Assembly: GCA_030148225.1 (NCBI GenBank)
Contig: JASBTX010000040.1
Location: 1 to 44,408, forward strand
Length of the DNA stretch: 44,408 nucleotides
Direction: 5' to 3'
Source of the DNA: Paracoccaceae bacterium
GTDB lineage: Bacteria; Pseudomonadota; Alphaproteobacteria; Rhodobacterales; Rhodobacteraceae
Both the position numbers and the translations under genes were made by a program. Below, in pieces: positions 22,246 through 29,156 of the stretch (within the stretch, counting starts at the first letter, position 1; every line of letters begins with the position of its first letter). Under the pieces are notes generated by a model. It had not been told where the DNA came from. It saw nothing but the letters and a program-made list of their open reading frames with translations, and made no database searches.

Positions 22246-23085
22246 ATGATCCTGGTCTTCGGCAAGACCGGGCAGGTGGCCACCGAACTCCAAAGGCAGG
22301 GGGATGTCACCGCTTTGGGCCGTGATCAGGCGGATCTGTCCGACCCGCAGGGCTGTGCGGCGGTGATCGCGAATCTCAAGCCGAGCGTGGTGATCAATGC
22401 CGCCGCCTACACGGCGGTGGACCGCGCCGAGGAGGAGGACGCGCTGGCGCAGATGATCAACGCCGCAAGCCCCGGTGCGATGGCGGGGGCCTGTGCGCAT
22501 CTGGATATCCCCTTTCTGCATGTCTCGACCGATTATGTCTTTGATGGCAGCGGCCAGCGTTCGTGGCAGGAAACAGACCCTGTTTCACCGCAAAACGCCT
22601 ATGGTCGCACCAAGCTGGCGGGAGAGCAGGCGATCCGAGCCTCAGGTGCGCGGCACATCATCCTGCGCACAGCCTGGGTGTTTTCGGCCCATGGGGCGAA
22701 TTTCGTGAAGACCATGCTGCGTCTCAGTGAAACGCGCGATGCTTTGCGCGTGGTCGAGGACCAGATCGGGGGACCGACCCCGGCTGCGGATATTGCCGCG
22801 ACGCTGCTGATCCTCGCCGATGCCATGCAGGATGGGGCCGCCGGCGGCACCTATCACTATGCTGGCGCACCCCACACAAGCTGGGCCGGGTTCGCCCGTG
22901 CGATCTTTGCCGAAGCGGATCGCGATGTGACGGTGACGGGCATCCCGTCCTCGGACTATCCAACTCCTGCAACCCGCCCGCTCAATTCCCGGCTCGATTG
23001 CGCCAAACTGGCGGCGGATTTCGGGATTACACCTGCCGATTGGAAAGCGGGGCTGGCCGCTGTTTTGAAGGATTTGGGCGCATGA
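22246..23085 (+). CDS. rfbD: dTDP-4-dehydrorhamnose reductase
   Basis: A 279-residue reductase (RmlD) with the NADPH motif VFGKTGQVA at the N-terminus, VINAAAYTAVDRAEEE, LHVSTDYVFDG, and the catalytic YGRTKLAGEQ. It makes dTDP-L-rhamnose, the end product. I use the ATG at 22246 directly before the Rossmann strand; MGHMILV at 22237 is an alternative. The stop overlaps the rfbA start (ATGA). Confidence 0.93.
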   Translation: MILVFGKTGQVATELQRQGDVTALGRDQADLSDPQGCAAVIANLKPSVVINAAAYTAVDRAEEEDALAQMINAASPGAMAGACAHLDIPFLHVSTDYVFDGSGQRSWQETDPVSPQNAYGRTKLAGEQAIRASGARHIILRTAWVFSAHGANFVKTMLRLSETRDALRVVEDQIGGPTPAADIAATLLILADAMQDGAAGGTYHYAGAPHTSWAGFARAIFAEADRDVTVTGIPSSDYPTPATRPLNSRLDCAKLAADFGITPADWKAGLAAVLKDLGA

Positions 23086-23951
23086 GCAGAAAAGGCATCA
23101 TCCTCGCAGGCGGGTCGGGCACGCGGCTTTATCCGATCACCATGGGGCTGTCGAAACAGCTTCTGCCGCTCTACGACAAGCCGATGATCTATTATCCGCT
23201 GTCGGTGCTGATGCTCGCAGGCATCCGAGAGATCGCGATCATCACCACGCCGCAGGATCAGGACCAGTTCAAGCGCCTCTTGAGCGACGGGTCGCAGTGG
23301 GGGCTCGCGTTCACCTTCATCGAACAGCCCTCACCCGATGGTCTGGCACAGGCCTATCTGCTGGCGGAAGAGTTCCTTGCCGGCAGCCCGTCGGCGATGG
23401 TGCTGGGCGACAACATCTTCTTTGGCCATGGCCTTCCGCAAGTTCTGGCCAACGCCGATGCCGTTGAAACTGGCGGCACGGTCTTCGGCTACCGCGTCGC
23501 CGATCCCGAACGCTACGGCGTGGTGGATTTTGCCCTTGATGGCACAGTGAAGACGATCATCGAGAAACCCAAGAAAGCGCCGTCGCCCTATGCGGTCACA
23601 GGCCTCTACTTCCTCGATGGCACAGCCCCCGCACGCGCCGCCAAGGTGCAGCCGTCAGAGCGCGGTGAGCTGGAGATCACCTCGCTTCTGGAAAGCTATC
23701 TGGCCGATGGTCAACTGAGCGTGGAGCTGATGGGACGGGGGTACGCCTGGCTCGACACCGGCACCCATGGATCACTTCTGGATGCCGGAAACTTCGTGCG
23801 CACGCTGTCTGACCGGCAAGGCCAGCAGATCGGCAGCCCCGACGAGATCGCCTATCACCAAGGCTGGATCGACGATGACGCCCTGCGCGCCCGGGCCGAG
23901 ATGTTCGGCAAGAACGACTATGGCGCCTATCTGCTTAGCCTGTTGGAGTGA
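23082..23951 (+). CDS. rfbA: glucose-1-phosphate thymidylyltransferase
   Basis: A 289-residue nucleotidyltransferase (RmlA), usual length for the family. It has the full signature GIILAGGSGTRLYPITMGLSK, the sugar-binding KQLLPLYDKPMIYYPLS, the metal-binding LGDNIFFG and the IIEKPKK stretch. It forms dTDP-glucose, the first step to rhamnose, and is normally inhibited by dTDP-rhamnose. Last gene of the operon; about 150 bases of nothing recognisable follow before the convergent DUF2793 gene. Confidence 0.95.
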   Translation: MSRKGIILAGGSGTRLYPITMGLSKQLLPLYDKPMIYYPLSVLMLAGIREIAIITTPQDQDQFKRLLSDGSQWGLAFTFIEQPSPDGLAQAYLLAEEFLAGSPSAMVLGDNIFFGHGLPQVLANADAVETGGTVFGYRVADPERYGVVDFALDGTVKTIIEKPKKAPSPYAVTGLYFLDGTAPARAAKVQPSERGELEITSLLESYLADGQLSVELMGRGYAWLDTGTHGSLLDAGNFVRTLSDRQGQQIGSPDEIAYHQGWIDDDALRARAEMFGKNDYGAYLLSLLE

Positions 23952-24100
23952 GCGTACTTTTTGCGCGCGCAATCAGACCCAAGGCCTCCCTCTCCCTACC
24001 GCCCGCCACGCTAAGGCGATTCGGATAAGGAAAGGTGAGCGTCGGATGGATTGGTGTTGCAGTCTCTTCATGCAGAGAATGAGGGGCTGAAGAGTTGCCT

Positions 24101-25174
24101 TTAGGCCCACCGCCCAATGGCACAAATCCGCAGGTTCAGCCCTACGGTGATCTGAATGAGCGCCGTGGCCTTCAGCCCGGTCGACAGCACCCCATGTGGG
24201 GCAAAGGTGGGCCAGGCGCCGGTGTTGCCGCTCTCTCCGGTCAGGATCGGGGGCATCCCCGGCGCAAAGGGGACCGGAAAGGTCCATGCGAGGTGGTTCG
24301 ACTGCCACAGCGCCCCGGCCTGATTGCTGATTGGTCCGGTGGGAATATCCGGGCTGGTGCAGATCTGCGTGCCATCGGCAAAGCGCACATACGCGCCATT
24401 GGCGTTCGCGCCGCGCTCGATCACGCCACCGGTGGGCACGCCATTTGCGTCTTTGAACACGGTGCCGAGGATGGTGCCTTTGAGGTACCCATCGCCCGCC
24501 CGCACAAGCGTGTTGGGATTGCTTTCTTCCGGGCCGCTGCTCACCGCTGCGCCACTGGCTGTGCCGGTGATCGGATCAAAGCTCAGCGCAGTGGTCCATG
24601 CGGCCCCATCACTGACCTTGATCGAGAACGCGTCTTCACCGGCCAGCCCCATCTCGGCATGGCCGGTCCAGTTCGACTGGAACAGCAGGCTGGCGGTGTC
24701 GGATGTGGCGGCCTTGTTCACCTTGAGCTGATGCCCTCCCCCTTCATGGGTGAGCAGCGTGTCCGGTGAAGCGACGCTCAGCCTGGTTACCGGATCGGCA
24801 CTTGTGCCCAAACCAAGGCGATCGGGCAGGCCCGCAACCTGCGCCTGCCACAGACCGTTCTGCCAGATGACTTCTGCGCCCTCATCCGCAACCCAAGCGC
24901 GCCAACCAGTGTTCGGATGCAGGAAAATCCACCCGCCGCCCGCGTTCAACGCGATGGTGTGGTCCTGTCCGGCCCAGCCCCCGGTGGCGCCGGAGGCCAC
25001 GATATAGCGCGCGCCATCGGTCGGGGTGGTCGGCGGCTCGTTCAGGCCACGGCTTTCGACTGACAGTTGCACCAGCGCATCCAGTACGCGCAAGGCCTCG
25101 TTATGTGTGACGTGTTTCTGTGCTTGTGCCGGTTGAATATAGGGCAGCGACAAGAGGGTGGAGATTTGTGACAT
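24101..25174 (-). CDS. DUF2793 protein (phage/GTA tail-associated type)
   Basis: A 357-residue protein. The N-terminus has the DUF2793 core: SLPYIQPAQAQKHVTHNEALRVLDALVQLSV, then TDGARYIVASGATGGWAGQDHTIAL and GGWIFLHPNTGWRAWVADEGAEVIW. In rhodobacterales this domain is found in tail-fibre-like proteins of phages and gene transfer agents and in surface proteins. The C-terminal half is Gly/Ala/Thr-rich and looks like a beta-structured fibre end. Here it stands alone, convergent with the rhamnose operon, with no other phage gene nearby. It may be a carbohydrate-binding surface fibre. The start at 25174 is at the conserved N-terminus. Confidence 0.75.
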   Translation of the reverse strand: MSQISTLLSLPYIQPAQAQKHVTHNEALRVLDALVQLSVESRGLNEPPTTPTDGARYIVASGATGGWAGQDHTIALNAGGGWIFLHPNTGWRAWVADEGAEVIWQNGLWQAQVAGLPDRLGLGTSADPVTRLSVASPDTLLTHEGGGHQLKVNKAATSDTASLLFQSNWTGHAEMGLAGEDAFSIKVSDGAAWTTALSFDPITGTASGAAVSSGPEESNPNTLVRAGDGYLKGTILGTVFKDANGVPTGGVIERGANANGAYVRFADGTQICTSPDIPTGPISNQAGALWQSNHLAWTFPVPFAPGMPPILTGESGNTGAWPTFAPHGVLSTGLKATALIQITVGLNLRICAIGRWA

Positions 25175-25281
25175 CGGGCAGGCCCTTTCAGCGATCCGCA
25201 TTCGGGCGGGACGCTAGGGGCGCTTTGGTAAACGGGGTGTGAGTCCTGCGGGCGTTGCGCCCTGTGGCGGGCCGTGTGTGT

Positions 25282-25350
25282 GCATATTTGGAAAAAGAAG
25301 AAGCAGCGAGTGATGCGCTGTCTCTGTGCTTCTTCTTTTTGAAAATATGC
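25282..25350. repeat. long inverted repeat between divergent genes
   Basis: Two 24-base arms (25282-25305 and 25327-25350), 22 of 24 positions paired, with a 21-base loop. The arms are A-rich then T-rich, so both strands carry a T-run after the stem. It is intergenic, upstream of two divergent genes, so it is not in the expected place for a terminator of either. A half copy occurs at 5515-5538. Confidence 0.65.
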
Positions 25351-25450
25351 AAAACGTGACCGCGCCACGTGAGACACGGTCGTCCTTGCACCCATGACGC
25401 TGCCAAGGGCATACCTGCGGGCGAGGTTCCAAGGCACAAGGACAGACGAT

Positions 25451-26827
25451 ATGCCCCCCAAATTCGGCACCAGCGGCTTGCGCGGCCTTGTCACCGAACT
25501 GACCGACGATCTGGTCGCGGACTACACTCGTGCTTTCCTGACCGCCTGCCCACATGGTGGTTCGGTGCATGTTGGGCAGGACCTGCGCGCCTCGTCCCCA
25601 CGGATTGCGGCGGCGGTGATCGCGGCGGTGCGGGCGATGGGGCTCCGGGCGGTGGATCATGGCGTGTTGCCCACGCCTGCGCTGGCGCTGGCGTCCATGG
25701 GGGCGGGGCAGGCGGCGATCATGGTGACGGGCAGCCACATCCCCGCCGATCGCAACGGGCTTAAGTTCTATCTACCAGGTGGAGAGATCGCGAAATCCGA
25801 TGAGGTGGCGATTGGGGCAGCGCTTGGATCAGGCTCTGTTTCGGCGGAAATGGGCGCGTTTGTGCAGGATGTGGGCGCGGTGTCCGCTTACGTCGCGCGC
25901 TATGTCGATGCCTTCGGTGCGGATGCGGTGAAGGGGCTGCGCATCGGTGTCTATGAGCATTCCTCGGTGGCCCGCGATGCTCTGGCGGACGCGCTTTTCA
26001 GCATGGGGGCCGAGGTGGTGCGGCTGGCCCGCGCTGATCACTTCATCCCCGTGGATACCGAGGCGGTGGATGCCGACACCCGTGAGATGCTGAAAGGCTG
26101 GTGTGCCGGGCACGCGCTTGATGCGCTGGTGTCCACCGATGGTGATGCGGACCGGCCGATGGTGGTGGATGCGCGTGGCACATTGGTGCCGGGCGATGTG
26201 CTGGGGCCGCTGGTGGCGCAGATGCTGGGGGCCGACATGATCTGCACACCGGTGTCGTCGAACACATTGGTGGACCAGTTGGGGTTCGGATCCGTGGTTC
26301 GCACGAAGATCGGTTCACCCTTCGTGATCGCTGCGATGGAAGAGGCTGGTGGCAAGGTTGTGGGCTACGAGGCCAATGGCGGGTTCCTGCTTGGGTTCGA
26401 GGCGGAGGGTCCGGCGGGCACACTAGCCACGCTGATGACCCGCGATTGCCTGTTGCCCATCGTGGCGCCTCTGGCGATGGCGCGCGCCAAAGGCGTGAGT
26501 TTGGCCGAGTTGGTCTCTGATCTGCCGCCGCGCTTTACCGCTGCGGACCGGATCGCCGGGATCGCCACAGAGGCGTCCAAGGCGTTTATTGCGGATCTGA
26601 CCGACACTGCAGAGGCCCGCGCCGCGTTCTTTGCGGATCGTGCGGCAGAGACCGGGATCGACCTTACCGACGGGCTGCGGGTGTCTTTTGCGGATGGGTC
26701 GGTGATCCACCTGCGTCCCTCGGGCAATGCCCCGGAGTTCCGCTGTTATGCGGAGGCTGAGACCGCTGCGCGGGCAGAGGTCTTGATGCGTGAGACGCTT
26801 GAGGCGGTGGCGAAGCGGTTGGGGTGA
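25451..26827 (+). CDS. phosphohexomutase (phosphomannomutase/phosphoglucomutase)
   Basis: A 458-residue alpha-D-phosphohexomutase. The N-terminal KFGTSGLRG starts the family; the catalytic phosphoserine is in VTGSHIPADRNG, the metal loop is DGDADRP, the sugar-binding loop is GYEANGGFLLG, and the phosphate-binding loop is RPSGNAPEFRCY. It interconverts mannose-6-P and mannose-1-P (and probably the glucose pair), feeding ManC next door. The active-site motif TGSHIP instead of TASHNP is a recognised variant of the family. The start at 25451 follows ACGAT and sits two residues ahead of the conserved KFGTSG. Confidence 0.88.
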   Translation: MPPKFGTSGLRGLVTELTDDLVADYTRAFLTACPHGGSVHVGQDLRASSPRIAAAVIAAVRAMGLRAVDHGVLPTPALALASMGAGQAAIMVTGSHIPADRNGLKFYLPGGEIAKSDEVAIGAALGSGSVSAEMGAFVQDVGAVSAYVARYVDAFGADAVKGLRIGVYEHSSVARDALADALFSMGAEVVRLARADHFIPVDTEAVDADTREMLKGWCAGHALDALVSTDGDADRPMVVDARGTLVPGDVLGPLVAQMLGADMICTPVSSNTLVDQLGFGSVVRTKIGSPFVIAAMEEAGGKVVGYEANGGFLLGFEAEGPAGTLATLMTRDCLLPIVAPLAMARAKGVSLAELVSDLPPRFTAADRIAGIATEASKAFIADLTDTAEARAAFFADRAAETGIDLTDGLRVSFADGSVIHLRPSGNAPEFRCYAEAETAARAEVLMRETLEAVAKRLG

Positions 26828-26829
26828 CG

Positions 26830-26870
26830 GACGCGTCAACGCGTCTGTGATGTTCAGTCGACTGAACATC
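26830..26870. terminator. twin-palindrome bidirectional terminator
   Basis: Two perfect palindromes in the 51-base convergent gap: GACGCGT-CA-ACGCGTC (26830-26845) and a 22-bp one (26849-26870, GATGTTCAG-TCGA-CTGAACATC). They separate the phosphohexomutase gene from manC. Confidence 0.75.
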
Positions 26871-26878
26871 GCCCCGGA

Positions 26879-28306
26879 TCAACTGCGGGAATAGATGTCC
26901 TCGTAGCGGATGATGTCGTCCTCGCCGAGATAGGTCCCGGTCTGCACTTCGATCAGAACCATCGGCACCTTGCCGGGGTTCTCCATCCGGTGCACCGCGC
27001 CCAAGGGGATATAGACCGACTGGTTCTCGGTCAGCAGTTTCACCTCGTCATCCACCGTGACCTTCGCGGTACCCGCCACCACGATCCAGTGTTCCGAGCG
27101 GTGCACATGGCTTTGCAGCGACAGGGCAGCCCCCGGATGCACATGGATGCGTTTGACCTGAAAGCGGTCGGCCAGAATGAGCGTCTCGAACCAGCCCCAG
27201 GGGCGGTAGTCGACGGGCAATTGTACCGCCTGTTTCGCGCTGCGGGCTTTCAGGATGTCGACGGCGCGGCGCACGCTCTGGCTGTCGGACATGTCCGCCA
27301 CCAGCACAGCGTCGCGCATGGCGACAGCGACCACGTTCTTGAGGCCGATGCCCACCAGTTCGATCTCGCCGCTTTCCGAGCGCAGCAGCGTGTTTTCGCA
27401 GTCAATCGCGGTCGAGAGCCCTGCCAGCGCGTTGCCGTCGCCGTCCTGCGGACTTTCCTGCCAGACCGCCTCCCAAGACCCAAGGTCTGACCAGCCTCCG
27501 GTAAAACGCACGACGCTGACATTCTGCGCCTGTTCCATTACGGCGTAGTCGATGGATTCGGCCCGGACCTGTCCCCAGAGCGGGGCGTCGATGCGCAGAA
27601 AGCCCAGATCGGTCTTGGCGGCCTCCATCGCGGCACGGGTGCCCTCGAGGATGTCGGGGGCATGTGCCTCGAAGGCGGCGATCAGCGTGTCGGCGCGTGT
27701 GAGGAACAGGCCCGCGTTCCACAGATAGCGGTCATCGGCAAAAAGCGCCTCGGCCTTGGCCTGATCCGGCTTTTCGATGAAGCGTTCCAGCGCATTCACA
27801 CCGGGCAGGGTTTCGGCCCCCGCCTCGAGCCAGCCATAGCCGGTTTCGGCGCGGGTGGGCTGGATGCCGAAGGTGACGATCTGGCCGTCGGCTGCGGCAG
27901 GCGCACCGGTCATCACCGCATCGCGGAAGGCCTGCGCATCGGGAATGGCGTGATCGGCGGGCACCAGCAGCATCAGCGCCTGTGGGCTGGTCTGTGCCAG
28001 ATGCAGGGCGGCCGCCGCCGCGGCTGGGGCAGTGTTGCGGCCTTCGGGTTCAATGAGGATGCCAGCGGGGCGCAGACCGCAATGATCGAGCTGTTCGGCC
28101 ACGATAAAGCGGAACCCGTCGCCGGTCACCGCGAGAGGGGCTGCAAAACCATCACCAGAGACGCGTTTGGCAGCCTCCTGAAACAGGCTCTCTTCGCCCA
28201 GAAACTGCGCGAACTGCTTGGGATAGCTCTTGCGCGACAGGGGCCAGAGCCGGGTGCCAGAGCCTCCGCAGAGCAGGACCGGTGTGATCAGGGGAAGGTC
28301 GGACAT
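26879..28306 (-). CDS. manC: mannose-1-P guanylyltransferase / mannose-6-P isomerase
   Basis: A 475-residue bifunctional enzyme of the ManC/CpsB type. The N-terminal transferase has PVLLCGGSGTRLWPLSRKSYPKQF and FIEKPDQAKA; the C-terminal cupin has YRPWGWFETL, HVHPGAALSLQSHVHRSEHW (zinc-binding His and Glu residues) and YIPLGAVHRMENPG. It isomerises fructose-6-P to mannose-6-P and couples mannose-1-P to GTP. It is the last gene of the operon gmd - glycosyltransferase - sulfotransferase - manC, 22 bases behind the sulfotransferase. Confidence 0.93.
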   Translation of the reverse strand: MSDLPLITPVLLCGGSGTRLWPLSRKSYPKQFAQFLGEESLFQEAAKRVSGDGFAAPLAVTGDGFRFIVAEQLDHCGLRPAGILIEPEGRNTAPAAAAAALHLAQTSPQALMLLVPADHAIPDAQAFRDAVMTGAPAAADGQIVTFGIQPTRAETGYGWLEAGAETLPGVNALERFIEKPDQAKAEALFADDRYLWNAGLFLTRADTLIAAFEAHAPDILEGTRAAMEAAKTDLGFLRIDAPLWGQVRAESIDYAVMEQAQNVSVVRFTGGWSDLGSWEAVWQESPQDGDGNALAGLSTAIDCENTLLRSESGEIELVGIGLKNVVAVAMRDAVLVADMSDSQSVRRAVDILKARSAKQAVQLPVDYRPWGWFETLILADRFQVKRIHVHPGAALSLQSHVHRSEHWIVVAGTAKVTVDDEVKLLTENQSVYIPLGAVHRMENPGKVPMVLIEVQTGTYLGEDDIIRYEDIYSRS

Positions 28307-28328
28307 GGCATCGCTCTCACTGGTCAGA

Positions 28329-29156
28329 TCAGACCACCCGGAGCATCTGCCTCCGGGAAGTGTATTCAGGTGAGCCGAGGATCATCCGCTCGAGCGCTTC
28401 CAGTGACGGGCTGGCCTGCAGCGCGAGCATGTTTCCTTCGGCGGCGTCCCGGCCCAGATGGCGGCGAAACAGCCTGTTCACCTCCTGCCGGGTCAGGGTC
28501 AGTTTGTCCAGATAGGCAAACAGATGGGCGTCGTAATGGCGAAATTGCGTCACATCCCGTGGCGCATGAACACCGCTTCCGGGACGGGGGGTGATGCGGC
28601 GCTGCGCCACCTCTTCGCCGTCCACGCGGCTGACCGCGGCGCGGAGGCGCAAAGGATCCGGAGCGCGGGTGCCAAAGCTGGTCAGCGCGTAGGTCAGCGC
28701 GGTGACAGGATCGCGGATCAGCGCCTCATAGGGAATCACCGTCTGTGTGCGGGCGAAATCCGATTTGACCCATTTGTCCTGAAAGGCGCGCCAGGGGGTG
28801 AATTGCGCACTGGCGAAGCGGGCAAAGCTGGCGGCATCGTCCTGGCCGCCTTCGCGCAGGTAAAGTTCGAAGTTGGACACCACCGAAGGCGCAAAGGCGC
28901 GGGTCTGGATCAGGTAGCGGTGCTGCGCATCCTGCGGCAGGGTGCCGTCGAAGTCGTGGTTCTTGGAATAGCGCACCGTTCCGGCCCGCGCACAGGGGAC
29001 CTTTCCGCAGCATTCTGCCTGACCATAAAAGCCGCAATAGGTGAAGTTTGGGCCATAATAGAGCCTGAGCAGCCGTGCCATAAGGTGGTGACCCGACCGG
29101 GGCCAGCTGACCCCGATGACATAGGAGGGGGGGTGTCGCAGGCGCAGCAGGTTCAT
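28329..29156 (-). CDS. sulfotransferase-domain protein
   Basis: A 275-residue protein. VIGVSWPRSGHHLMARLLR near residue 13-31 is the PAPS phosphosulfate loop (PRSG) of sulfotransferases. VIPYEALIRDPVTALTYALTSFG matches the C-terminal 'YE.L..DP...L......FG' region of the Sulfotransfer family. It is distinct from the protein at 4541, which has a HIGANKTGTSS loop. It overlaps the upstream glycosyltransferase gene by four bases (ATGA), so the glycan made by that operon is probably sulfated. Confidence 0.78.
   Translation of the reverse strand: MNLLRLRHPPSYVIGVSWPRSGHHLMARLLRLYYGPNFTYCGFYGQAECCGKVPCARAGTVRYSKNHDFDGTLPQDAQHRYLIQTRAFAPSVVSNFELYLREGGQDDAASFARFASAQFTPWRAFQDKWVKSDFARTQTVIPYEALIRDPVTALTYALTSFGTRAPDPLRLRAAVSRVDGEEVAQRRITPRPGSGVHAPRDVTQFRHYDAHLFAYLDKLTLTRQEVNRLFRRHLGRDAAEGNMLALQASPSLEALERMILGSPEYTSRRQMLRVV

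Noticed and set aside
20281..27245. weak look-alikes of the palindrome in repA (20284), rfbD (22582) and manC (27232)
   Set aside because: Each has one good arm at most or two and more mismatches; common in GC-rich DNA.
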